Source: Akkermansia muciniphila (GTDB lineage Bacteria > Verrucomicrobiota > Verrucomicrobiia > Limisphaerales > UBA11320). Taken from it: a DNA stretch of 35,149 nt. This document shows, piece after piece, positions 24,746 through 32,471 of the stretch. Numbering within the stretch: the stretch's first letter is position 1; every line of letters begins with the position of its first letter. The stretch lies in the NCBI GenBank assembly GCA_945861575.1, contig CAMAVD010000022.1:1-35149 (forward strand), in the 5' to 3' direction. The notes below the pieces were generated by a model. That model was given only the letters and a program-made list of their open reading frames with translations, made no database searches and was not told the origin of the DNA. Position numbers and translations under genes: made by a program.

Positions 24746-25639
24746 ATGCGCAGTCCTCTCAAACAGTTACTCCTCTGGGCCGAGTTCGTGAAGATCAGTC
24801 ACACGGTTTTCGCCCTCCCGTTTGCCCTGGCGTCTATGGCAATTGCCGCCCGGGCTTCCCATGGCTGGCCAGGGTGGCAGATCTTCCTTCTGATCGTGTC
24901 CGCCATGTTCTGCGCACGAACGTGCGCGATGGCGTTCAACCGCATTGTGGATCGCCGCTTTGACGCCCTCAATCCACGCACCGCCCGCCGTCATCTTCCG
25001 GCTGGGTCCGTGTCGCTTGTCAGCGCCTGGTGTCTATGGGCTCTCAGTGCGGCCGGTTTGGTGGGCACCGCATGGTTGATCAATCCTCTCTGCTTCTACC
25101 TTTCGCCCGTGGCTTTGGGCGTGGTTTGCTTCTACTCCCTGACCAAGCGGTTTACGGACTACACCCATGTGTATTTGGGCTTGGCACTGGCGCTGGCTCC
25201 TATCGGTGCCTGGCTTGCGGTGACGGGCTCCTTTTCCTGGGAGCCGGTGTTCATGGCGGTGGCGGTGGTATTTTGGCTGATCGGCTTCGACATCATCTAC
25301 GCGATCCAAGATCACGACTTCGACCGTAAACAGGGACTGCACTCGTTGGTGGTGGCTTGGGGTCCCAAAAATGCCTTGATGGCTGCGTTTCTGTCTCATG
25401 TCATCATGTGGATCCTTCTTACGGTCTTTGGCCTTCTGGTGCGCTTTCGGCTTCCGTATTTTGTGGGGATGGGCCTGATTCTGATCTGCTTGCTTCTGGA
25501 GCATTGGCTGGCCCGCCGCCGCAGCTTGAACTGGGTCAATACCGCCTTCTTCAAGCTGAACGCGCTGGTCAGCGCGGTCTTCCTGACAGTGGTCGTAGCC
25601 GAGGTGGCCTTCCCTGGCTTCTTTCGCGTTCAACGATGA
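24746..25639 (+). CDS. ubiA: UbiA-family prenyltransferase (probable MqnP)
   Basis: 297 residues, an integral membrane protein with about eight or nine hydrophobic helices. Both Asp-rich motifs of the family are present: N65-x3-D69-x3-D73 (NRIVDRRFD) and D189-x3-D193 (DHDFD), which bind Mg-diphosphate of the prenyl donor. The family attaches a polyprenyl chain to an aromatic ring. Because mqnE and mqnA follow directly, the likely acceptor is 1,4-dihydroxy-6-naphthoate, i.e. the MqnP role in menaquinone synthesis. 4-hydroxybenzoate for ubiquinone is the alternative but less likely here. It overlaps mqnE by the ATGA at 25636-25639. Confidence 0.9.
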   Translation: MRSPLKQLLLWAEFVKISHTVFALPFALASMAIAARASHGWPGWQIFLLIVSAMFCARTCAMAFNRIVDRRFDALNPRTARRHLPAGSVSLVSAWCLWALSAAGLVGTAWLINPLCFYLSPVALGVVCFYSLTKRFTDYTHVYLGLALALAPIGAWLAVTGSFSWEPVFMAVAVVFWLIGFDIIYAIQDHDFDRKQGLHSLVVAWGPKNALMAAFLSHVIMWILLTVFGLLVRFRLPYFVGMGLILICLLLEHWLARRRSLNWVNTAFFKLNALVSAVFLTVVVAEVAFPGFFRVQR

Positions 25640-26757
25640 ATCATCTCCTCTTGCAGAGCAGTGATTTGGCCGATCTTCACGACAAGGTGAGAGCGGGCGA
25701 ACGTCTGAGCGAGGACGATGCTCTCCGCCTTTTCCGCAGTCGGGATCTCAATACCCTTGGGTCTCTGGCCGACATCGTGCGTCAACGCAAGGTGGGCAAC
25801 CGCGCCAGCTATATTCTCAACCGCTACATCAACTACTCAAACTACTGCATTCTCAGCTGCCAGTTCTGCGCCTTCTCCCGCAAGAAAAGGGATCAAGACG
25901 GATTTGAGTTAAACGTGGAGCAGATCGTCCAGAAAGCTCGCGAAGCTCTGTCCATCGGCATCACCGAACTCCATATCGTGGGAGGGCTGCATCCCTCCCT
26001 CCCTTTCTCCTACTATCTCGACATGCTGCGCTCGCTGAAGGCGCTCGACGCCCGGCTGCAGTTGAAGTGTTTCACCGCTATCGAGATCCTGCATCTTGCC
26101 TGGCAGGCCAAGAAGACCCTGCGCGGCACGCTCCAAGAACTGAAGGCGGCCGGACTGGATTCTCTTACAGGCGGAGGCGCCGAGATCTTTCGTCCATCCG
26201 TCCGCTCCGCTATCGCCAAGGGGAAGGAGTCGGCCGAGGAGTACCTTGAAGTGCATCGTGTCTGGCATCAGTTGGGTGGGCGGAGCACATGCACCATGCT
26301 CTATGGGCATGTGGAATCGATTGAAGACCGAATTGACCATCTGAGGCAGCTGCGTGCCCTCCAGGACGAGACCGGGGGGTTCACCGGTTTCATTCCGCTG
26401 GCCTATCAACCGGACAATAATCTCATCGAGGTCAAAACGGCTCCCAGCGGTTTTGACTCCCTGCGCACCCTGGCGATCAGCCGTCTCTATCTCGACAACT
26501 TTGACCATATAACCGCCTATTGGGTGGGGCTGGGAATGCGTCTGGCTCAGGTGGCTTTAAGCTACGGGGCTGACGATATCCACGGGACGATTCTCGAAGA
26601 GCACATCTTCCACATGGCCGGATCGAAAACACCGCAACTGCAGACAGAGACCGATATGATTCAAGCGATCCGCGAGGCGGGCCGGGAGCCGGTGCAACGC
26701 GACACGTTTTACCAGGTGATTCGCTCCCACGGAAATCCTAAGTCCGCCGCGAGTTGA
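25636..26757 (+). CDS. mqnE: aminodeoxyfutalosine synthase MqnE
   Basis: 373 residues. A radical-SAM enzyme joining 3-[(1-carboxyvinyl)oxy]benzoate to S-adenosylmethionine to give 6-amino-6-deoxyfutalosine, the second step of the futalosine menaquinone route. The 4Fe-4S motif is C71-x3-C75-x2-C78 (CILSCQFCAF), preceded by INYSNY. A SAM-binding GG (IVGGLHP), the GGGAEIF segment and the stretch DETGGFTGFIPLAYQPDNN are typical of MqnE rather than MqnC. The GADDIHGT segment near the end is also conserved in the MqnC/MqnE/CofH group. It starts inside the stop of ubiA, so translation is probably coupled. mqnA lies 82 bp downstream. Confidence 0.92.
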   Translation: MNHLLLQSSDLADLHDKVRAGERLSEDDALRLFRSRDLNTLGSLADIVRQRKVGNRASYILNRYINYSNYCILSCQFCAFSRKKRDQDGFELNVEQIVQKAREALSIGITELHIVGGLHPSLPFSYYLDMLRSLKALDARLQLKCFTAIEILHLAWQAKKTLRGTLQELKAAGLDSLTGGGAEIFRPSVRSAIAKGKESAEEYLEVHRVWHQLGGRSTCTMLYGHVESIEDRIDHLRQLRALQDETGGFTGFIPLAYQPDNNLIEVKTAPSGFDSLRTLAISRLYLDNFDHITAYWVGLGMRLAQVALSYGADDIHGTILEEHIFHMAGSKTPQLQTETDMIQAIREAGREPVQRDTFYQVIRSHGNPKSAAS

Positions 26758-26839
26758 GCAAGCAGTCGTGGGGGTGACCGGGTTCAGCTCCCAAATTGTA
26801 CGTGTCCTTGCTGAGGCGGCTTGCTAGCGTCATCCCCAC

Positions 26840-27727
26840 ATGTTGCCGGGTGATGAACTGCCGAAATTACGGATGGCGAACAAAGAGACCGCAGAGGAGT
26901 TGGCTCTTCGTGCCGAGCGGGAGCGTCGCGCGATCGATTTGCAAAGAGAGTCGGAGCTTCAAGATTCCCTGAAACCTTTCCGGGTGGGTTCTGTACCGTA
27001 TCTCAACGCTGTTCCCCTGACGCGTGGATTGGAAGAAGAGGTCGAGTTTCTTCTGCCCGCCCAGCTGGCGGAAAAGCTGCGACAGGGCGATCTGGATGCC
27101 GCCTTGGTTAGCATCACCGAAGTGCTGCAACATGACGGCTACGATATCCTGGACGGGATCGCTGTGGCCTCATTAGGCGAGGTGAGGAGTGTCTTTGTGG
27201 CCCATCGCACCCCTCTCTCTGAGATGAAAGAGATCTATTGTGATCCCGCTTCCCTGACCAGTGTGAATCTGTTACGGGTGCTCTTGGGGGAGCAGGGGAT
27301 TATCCCTGAATACAAAGTGCTCCCATCTTACGAGGATGCCGCGCGGCATGATCACGTTCTACTGATCGGAAATGCCGCGATCGATTTCTCCCGAGCGCAA
27401 AGCGGGTATGAGCTCTGGGACCTGGGAACGGCTTGGTTCGAGATGACCGGTCTCCCCTTCGTGTACGCCGTTTGGGCGTTGCGTCGGGGCGTGGAGAACA
27501 CTCGGCTCCGTCGCCTGCTTCGGGAAGCCAGGGACTTCGGGATGGATACCCTGGAGAACCTGATCGCGAGTCGGACGGACTACGACCTGGACTTCCGAAA
27601 GGACTACCTAGGCTGGCATATCCACTACCACCTAGGTGCGGACGAGAAGCGCGGCGTGCAGCGCTTCGTCCAGCTCATGGAAAAACACGGACTTGGCCCG
27701 GTGTTTCAGCCCCGCTATGTGAGCTGA
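26840..27727 (+). CDS. mqnA: chorismate dehydratase MqnA
   Basis: 295 residues. MqnA removes water from chorismate to give 3-[(1-carboxyvinyl)oxy]benzoate, the committed step of futalosine-type menaquinone synthesis and the substrate of MqnE. The family start FRVGSVPYLNAVPL lies at 47-60, and typical segments follow: DAALVSITEVLQ, a SVFVAHRTPLSEMK strand, LIGNAAIDF and WFEMTGLPFVYAVWA. The fold is a periplasmic-binding-protein-like two-lobe enzyme but without a signal peptide. About 45 charged, helical residues precede the core, longer than usual; an internal ATG at 26873 would shorten this by 11. Confidence 0.9.
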   Translation: MLPGDELPKLRMANKETAEELALRAERERRAIDLQRESELQDSLKPFRVGSVPYLNAVPLTRGLEEEVEFLLPAQLAEKLRQGDLDAALVSITEVLQHDGYDILDGIAVASLGEVRSVFVAHRTPLSEMKEIYCDPASLTSVNLLRVLLGEQGIIPEYKVLPSYEDAARHDHVLLIGNAAIDFSRAQSGYELWDLGTAWFEMTGLPFVYAVWALRRGVENTRLRRLLREARDFGMDTLENLIASRTDYDLDFRKDYLGWHIHYHLGADEKRGVQRFVQLMEKHGLGPVFQPRYVS

Positions 27728-27728
27728 G

Positions 27729-27749
27729 CCCCTGCGGGGACTACTTTTT
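27729..27749 (+). terminator. weak terminator-like hairpin after mqnA
   Basis: CCCC-TGC-GGGG (27729-27739) is a short GC stem directly after the mqnA stop, followed by a T-run at 27745-27749. The stem has only four strong pairs and the T-run is offset by five bases, so the call is weak. Confidence 0.25.
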
Positions 27750-28826
27750 GTCGTCCTTCTTGGCTTCCACCTTTTTCGGCTCCTCCTTCTTAGGCTCCAC
27801 CTTCTTAGGCTCCACCTTCTTAGGCTCTTCTTTCTTGGGCTCTTCTTTCTTGGGCTCTTCCTTTTTCGCGTCCTTCTTCTCGTCCTTTTTGGGTTCCTCC
27901 TTTTTCAGAAGAGCGGCCAGATCGACGCCCCGGTTCGGCTTGAGGGCAGGTACGGATTTCTGCAGCGCTGCGACCCCGGCATCGGTCACTTTGGTTTGCC
28001 AGAGGTAGAGGGCTTTGAGGCTTTTCAGATCTTGGAGATGCGCGAGGCCTGCGTCGCCCACCGCGGTGCCGTAAAGGTTGAGATATTCCAACTTCGACAG
28101 GCCAGTAAGGTTCTTGAGCCCGGCGTCGGTGACGGCAGTGCCGGCGAGGTTGAGAGAGATCAAGTTGGGGAGAGCCTTGAGGTGGACCAGCCCGGCGTCG
28201 GTGATCTTGGTGTTCCGTAAATTTAAGTTTACCAAACCCTTGATATCCTTGAGCTGAGCGAGGGTGGCATCCGTGACATTGGTCCCGAGGAGACTCAGGT
28301 TTGCATCCTTCCAGTTGAGGTTCATGGCGACCGGCAGCACATTGATCCCGGCGGCTTGGAGCTTCTCCACCGCCTTCTGCTCCTCAGCGGTCGGCTTATG
28401 TTCCCCCAAAGCCTCCACTCCCGTCTTGGGCCTTACAGGTGCTGCGACCGCCGCCGCCACACTGGCGGGCCAGTCCGCTCCCTCAGTGATCCAGGCTTTG
28501 ATCAGGTCCACTTGGGTCTTGGAAAGAGGATCGCCTTCTGGCGGCATGGCGTCGTCGTGGCCCTTGGGTAAGGTCAGACGGTGGTAGAGATCACTCTTCT
28601 CTAGATTGCCCGCAGTAACGATGCCTTCCTTTTTGAAGGTGGCCTCTTTGGAATCCAAGCGGAGTTTCCCCTTTTGCTTCTCTGGGCCATGACACTTGAA
28701 GCAATTTTGCTGGAGGATCGGGAGGATCTCTTTGGCGAAATCAACCTTGGCGAACGCCTGCTGAGCAGGGCTGATGGCCAGGGCCACAACCAAGAGGGCG
28801 GCTGGAATGTTGGAGAGAGTGTTCAT
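27741..28826 (-). CDS. secreted Planctomycete-type cytochrome c with LRR and Lys-rich tail
   Basis: 361 residues. A Sec signal peptide (about 1-26, ending QAFA) precedes a PSCyt1-type cytochrome domain: haem site C42-F-K-C45-H46, likely axial Met94 in AMPPEGDPLS, and the YHRL/W-I-xxGADWP segments of the family. After an Ala/Pro linker, residues about 165-300 form leucine-rich repeats of 24 residues (LxxLxxLxxLNLxxTxITDAGL). The tail from about 305 is Lys/Glu/Pro-rich with seven five-residue units (EEPKK/VEPKK). Such cytochromes often occur with PSD1 partners in PVC bacteria; none is here. Role: periplasmic or surface electron-transfer or sensing protein, by inference. Confidence 0.88.
   Translation of the reverse strand: MNTLSNIPAALLVVALAISPAQQAFAKVDFAKEILPILQQNCFKCHGPEKQKGKLRLDSKEATFKKEGIVTAGNLEKSDLYHRLTLPKGHDDAMPPEGDPLSKTQVDLIKAWITEGADWPASVAAAVAAPVRPKTGVEALGEHKPTAEEQKAVEKLQAAGINVLPVAMNLNWKDANLSLLGTNVTDATLAQLKDIKGLVNLNLRNTKITDAGLVHLKALPNLISLNLAGTAVTDAGLKNLTGLSKLEYLNLYGTAVGDAGLAHLQDLKSLKALYLWQTKVTDAGVAALQKSVPALKPNRGVDLAALLKKEEPKKDEKKDAKKEEPKKEEPKKEEPKKVEPKKVEPKKEEPKKVEAKKDDKK
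27760..27866 (-). repeat. 15-bp tandem repeat encoding the EEPKK tail
   Basis: Seven consecutive 15-bp units, variants of ggctccaccttctta on the plus strand, encode EEPKK/VEPKK/VEAKK. Near-identical DNA of neighbouring copies suggests slippage-driven length change. Confidence 0.8.
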
Positions 28827-28832
28827 GGATCA

Positions 28833-28860
28833 ATTGTTCATAGACCGGGCTTCTTGTCAA
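28833..28860 (-). promoter_or_regulatory. possible sigma70-type promoter of the cytochrome-LRR gene
   Basis: On the minus strand a perfect TTGACA (28860-28855) is followed after 16 bases by AACAAT (28838-28833), a 4/6 match to the -10 box. The ATG at 28826 would lie at or next to the start of the transcript, so the mRNA would be leaderless or nearly so, which lowers confidence. Confidence 0.3.
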
Positions 28861-28906
28861 AACGGCAATGCTAGGATCTGACGGGTGTCCTACTGGTAAA
28901 CTTCAC

Positions 28907-30367
28907 CTAATCTTGCGCACTTTCAGGCCCGGGTTCCGGTAGCCAGCGGGTAACGATCGCACCCATGACGAGGAATGCCCCGGCAACCAGAGCTCCCATG
29001 GCCGCAAATTTGGCGGGATTCGGAGGGACGGATTCGGAGAGTGTGATGGTGAACCACGCTGCAGAGGTTCCCAGGATGCGACCTCCGATATTGGCCGCAA
29101 AACTCTCCCCGGTTCCTCGCAGATGCACGGGGTAAACCAGGGGCAAATAGTTCCCCCAGAAGCTGAACTGAGCGACGGTCAGCAATCCTGCGACGAAGAT
29201 TCCAATCTTGAAGGAATCAAGGCTGCCCGCGCTGGAAAGGTTCTGGGACAGGAGCCAGAAGAGCACGGGTACGAACAGGAGGCAAGGGAGCTGAAAGACC
29301 CGCAATAAGGTTCGACGGGAGAGGATCTTCACGGCTAAAACGGCCAGGAGGAATCGTCCGACCAAGCCACCCATCTCCTGCCAGAGCTGCACGGTGGCGA
29401 TCCGGCCTTCGTTGGCCTTCGCGGCGGCTGCCGCCAGAGCCTTCGGTGCTGGTGCGGGCTTGCCAGCGGCTTTGGCTTCCTCGATGAGCTGATCTTGCGC
29501 GGCTTTCGCCCCCGCCTTGATGTCCACATGACCCGGAAGGATCTGCGGAAGGTGCTGAATTGCTCCGAACGCCACGCCATAGCTGGCAGCGAACAAGAGC
29601 ATGGTGACGATCGTGGTTTGACGCAGTTCCGGGCTGAACAGGGCCATCAGACTTGGGCGCTTGAGTTGTCCCGCATCCTTGCGTCTCTTCCACTCCGGCG
29701 ATTCCGGGAGGAAGGGGCGGATCAAAAGTAGGGGAATGGCTGGTAGCAAACCGGAGATGAGGGTGTATCGCCAGGCTTCATGCGCGCCGTGGATTGCGGG
29801 CAAACTGGCGCTGTAGTCCACAGCCCCCTTGTTGGCTATCGCTACCAGGATACCTCCCAGCGAGGAGAACGCTTGAGTGTAGCCGAGGACTTTCTCGCGT
29901 CGCTCCGGATCGGGGAACAGCTCGGCTAGCCAGGCCACCGCCGCCACAAACTCAACACAAACACCAATAAATACAAGACAGCGGAAGAGGAGTAGCTGGG
30001 GGAGCGTGGTGGCATAGCCCGCCGCAAATGCCGAGCCCGCGTAAAGGAGGATGCTCGCTGTCAACACACGGCGCCGACCCAGTCGATCCGTTAGGTAGCC
30101 GCCCAAGAGGCCAAAGACGCCTCCGCAAATGGCGGGAACGAAGAACAACATGCGCGCCCATTGGGTGTACTCCGGCTTGCCGGGAACGAGCAGCGCGAGG
30201 CCGTCCGCCCCCACCCCACCCAGAGACGCCAGCGCGGGCTTGATGATCAATGGCAGCATCAAGAGCTCGTAGATGTCGAAGGCAAAGCCGATCGACGCCA
30301 GAATGCAGATCAGCCATTGCGTTCGCGTCAAAGGACTCTTAGGACCGGCAGCGGAATTCATACGCAT
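28907..30367 (-). CDS. MFS transporter
   Basis: 486 residues (a second ATG at 30361 would give 484). About 12 hydrophobic helices and the MFS motif A loop between helices 2 and 3 (GGYLTDRLGRRRVL) mark a major facilitator. The PESPEW segment after helix 6 is typical of the sugar/organic-acid porter branches. Between helices 7 and 8 there is an Ala/Lys-rich insert of about 45 residues (HVDIKAGAK ... KANEGR), unusual in length. The substrate cannot be told from sequence; the CE15-like esterase upstream on the same strand would fit uptake of a sugar acid or oligosaccharide product, but a 642-bp gap separates them. Confidence 0.88.
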   Translation of the reverse strand: MRMNSAAGPKSPLTRTQWLICILASIGFAFDIYELLMLPLIIKPALASLGGVGADGLALLVPGKPEYTQWARMLFFVPAICGGVFGLLGGYLTDRLGRRRVLTASILLYAGSAFAAGYATTLPQLLLFRCLVFIGVCVEFVAAVAWLAELFPDPERREKVLGYTQAFSSLGGILVAIANKGAVDYSASLPAIHGAHEAWRYTLISGLLPAIPLLLIRPFLPESPEWKRRKDAGQLKRPSLMALFSPELRQTTIVTMLLFAASYGVAFGAIQHLPQILPGHVDIKAGAKAAQDQLIEEAKAAGKPAPAPKALAAAAAKANEGRIATVQLWQEMGGLVGRFLLAVLAVKILSRRTLLRVFQLPCLLFVPVLFWLLSQNLSSAGSLDSFKIGIFVAGLLTVAQFSFWGNYLPLVYPVHLRGTGESFAANIGGRILGTSAAWFTITLSESVPPNPAKFAAMGALVAGAFLVMGAIVTRWLPEPGPESAQD

Positions 30368-31009
30368 ACATATGACATTCCTGCAAAACCCGCCACAACC
30401 TCAAAATACGAGTGCCGGGCAACTCGCATTCCCAGGATGAGCCTCAGAACTCCTGACGTAGAGTGGAATCAGGCTGAGCCCACTTGGCGATAGCCGAGTG
30501 GTAGCCAGGGGGGGCGTTTTTTGAGTTGGAGCGGATCAAGCTCCCTTCGGCACATACAGGAAACGAGGTAACGAGGCCTCCCCTCCTTTAGGTTGTCATT
30601 GCACGAGGAGACATGTCAGTCGTTTGGCCAGGTCCCCTGCCTTGCGGTATTCCCGACCAGGGTTCCGCTCCCCCCTCCTTCTTGCTGGCGTCTTGGCGTC
30701 CTACCCGCGCCTTTGCGTTACTTCCCCCCCAGACACAGACATCGACGCAAAGGCGCGGGAAGGACGCAAAGGCTTGCCACGTTTTACGGTGGCGCCAGCC
30801 ACACAGAAAGCAATAGGGCGACCCCAAGATCCAACGTTCGGGGTTCGAAGAAGACCCTGATCCTCGCCCCGTGCAGAAAGCTTCGTTGAGGTCGCTCCCG
30901 CCAGGCTCAGGGAAAGCCTGAAAACAGCCTGCGCTTTGGCTCATCCTCGTTCCACTCCTGCCTAGGTGCTCTCGCACGAGGTCAGGATGTCTGAGGGATT
31001 GCAGGGCGG
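30368..31009. other. 642-bp gene-free region
   Basis: No credible coding region: short open frames on both strands lack family features and have unlikely composition. The MFS promoter should lie at its left end. Its middle carries the long palindrome described separately. The remainder holds nothing I can identify. Confidence 0.6.
30692..30771. repeat. imperfect 27-bp inverted repeat, dispersed-repeat candidate
   Basis: Left arm 30692-30718 and right arm 30745-30771 pair over 27 bases with two mismatches; the inner 15 (CCCGCGCCTTTGCGT / ACGCAAAGGCGCGGG) are perfect. The loop is 26 bases. The ACGCAAAGGCGC core resembles GC-rich CGCAAAG-type intergenic repeats that I recall from many environmental bacterial genomes. 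It lies mid-gap, far from either flanking gene, so it is more likely a mobile palindromic element than a terminator. Confidence 0.7.
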
Positions 31010-32308
31010 CTACAGATGTTTGTCGGCGTATTGCAGGAAAATTCGCCAGTCACCCAGGGTCATGGAGTGTTTGCCTTCGCGGATGTAGTAACCCAGGCGT
31101 CCAGAGCTCAGAACTCCGATTCCGGGGACCTGGTTGGTCTCCAGGCCTGTGGTCCCGAGGAAGCGATAGACGCCATCGCTTGCCTTGAGGATCTCAAACT
31201 GGCCGTCGGGATTGGCCCACTGATCCTCCTTGGCGTTGGAGAACAGGACAGGCCGGGGAGCACAGAGCGCCACCAAAGCGTTTTGGTCAAAGGGGAGGCG
31301 ATCGGGCTGATCGTTGAAGTCCTTAAACCGCTCATTGAACCAGTGAGGGAAGGCTGTGTTGATGCGCTTGATGGACTCACCAACAGTCCCTCGGCTGGGG
31401 GCTGAGCCGCCGCAGCCGGCCTGATGGGGAATGGCGAGAGCGATGCGCTCGTCCATGGCGGCCGCCAGCAGGGCGGTTTTACCGTTGCGGCTGTGTCCGA
31501 CGGCAGCAATGCGCTTGGGCTGGATATCCGGGTCGTGGGCGAGGTAGTCCATGCATCGATGGAAGCCCCAGGCCCAGGCGGCTATGGAGCCTCGATGTGC
31601 GGGTTCGGCGAGTTCTGGACGCTTCCAGTGCGTCGCCAGCCAAGCGTAGACGCCGGTGGATACCTCTTTGCGATCCGCGTCGATATCGCTGCTGCAGAAG
31701 GCGGCGAAGGCATACCCGCGGTCGATGATCTCTGCGACCGGCCAATCTGTTGCCTGCGATCCGCGTCCCGGTTCGGTCGCGTGGCCGTCCACGCATCCGG
31801 CGCAGCTGGTGTAGACCCAGCCCTGTGTCAGTGGCACTCGGGGATCTGTCATTACCGCGTGATTGCCGCAGAAATTCATGGTGAGGAAGGTGGGAGCCGG
31901 GCCCTTTTTGTGATTGGGCACCAGCAGCAAGAGATGGATGACGGGAGCGCCCTCGGTGTCCGTGATGATTTTGATCAGCTTCAAAGTAGCCTTGCCGTCT
32001 AGGGCGTCGGTATAGACCCCCTCGTTTTCGAAACGTGTGCGGCTCGGCGTGGGGGGGAGAAAGCCGTACATGTAGCGTTGGAAGAGTTCCTTGAGTTCCG
32101 GCCGACGTTCCTGGGTCCATTGGGTGGGTGAGGCGACGGTTTTTCCGTTCAGCATCACCAGAGGATCGGGAGGGGTGGGCTGTGACGGCAGCTGTTGTGC
32201 CGACGGCCAGACAGGTTGATGAGTTGCGCAGCCAGCCATAGCGAGAGTGAGAATGAGAGTGCCCGCCACAGAGCGCGGCGAGGAAAGACGCGGGGCATCA
32301 GAAGGCAT
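31010..32308 (-). CDS. CE15-like glucuronoyl esterase, lipoprotein
   Basis: 432 residues from the ATG at 32308. The open frame extends to 32455, but that part is Arg-rich and the 32308 start directly precedes a lipoprotein-like signal (LILTLAMAGC, Cys27). The alpha/beta-hydrolase core matches bacterial CE15 esterases, which cut ester bonds between lignin and glucuronoyl residues of xylan: nucleophile Ser273 in GHSRNGKTAL, the GCGGSAPSRG loop, FPHWF, LPFDQNALVALCAPRPV, EDQWANP, and His414 in EGKHSM. The Glu found after the nucleophile in fungal enzymes is replaced here (PHQAGCGG), so Glu361/Asp362 may be the acid. Activity is inferred from family. Confidence 0.85.
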   Translation of the reverse strand: MPSDAPRLSSPRSVAGTLILTLAMAGCATHQPVWPSAQQLPSQPTPPDPLVMLNGKTVASPTQWTQERRPELKELFQRYMYGFLPPTPSRTRFENEGVYTDALDGKATLKLIKIITDTEGAPVIHLLLLVPNHKKGPAPTFLTMNFCGNHAVMTDPRVPLTQGWVYTSCAGCVDGHATEPGRGSQATDWPVAEIIDRGYAFAAFCSSDIDADRKEVSTGVYAWLATHWKRPELAEPAHRGSIAAWAWGFHRCMDYLAHDPDIQPKRIAAVGHSRNGKTALLAAAMDERIALAIPHQAGCGGSAPSRGTVGESIKRINTAFPHWFNERFKDFNDQPDRLPFDQNALVALCAPRPVLFSNAKEDQWANPDGQFEILKASDGVYRFLGTTGLETNQVPGIGVLSSGRLGYYIREGKHSMTLGDWRIFLQYADKHL

Positions 32309-32471
32309 GGGTGGGAGCCTAGGCGCGCGCACCGGCGATGGGAAATCCAAAAACCGGGGGCGGTGTGGGTTCGGCTTCGATCTGGATCCCCTTCGGTCTG
32401 AGCCGCGGGTCCAAGATCCTCTGCGGTGACGGCTGCCTCGCTGACGAGATACCACTTACCTGAGGGGCGTG

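Noticed and set aside
978-26830. Recurrent GCTAG-containing motif upstream of genes (near 979, 20683 and 26823) as a -10 element
   Set aside because: Spacing to any TTG-type -35 box is inconsistent between sites (14 to over 20 bases), so no common promoter could be supported.
30588-30977. Possible small proteins in the 642-bp gap
   Set aside because: Translations on both strands cover the palindrome, are rich in Arg/Ser/Pro/Cys of random type and show no motif or ribosome site.
32309-32455. N-terminal extension of the CE15-like protein
   Set aside because: The added 49 residues are Arg/Ser/Pro-rich and would bury the lipoprotein signal; the Met at 32308 places the signal at the N-terminus.
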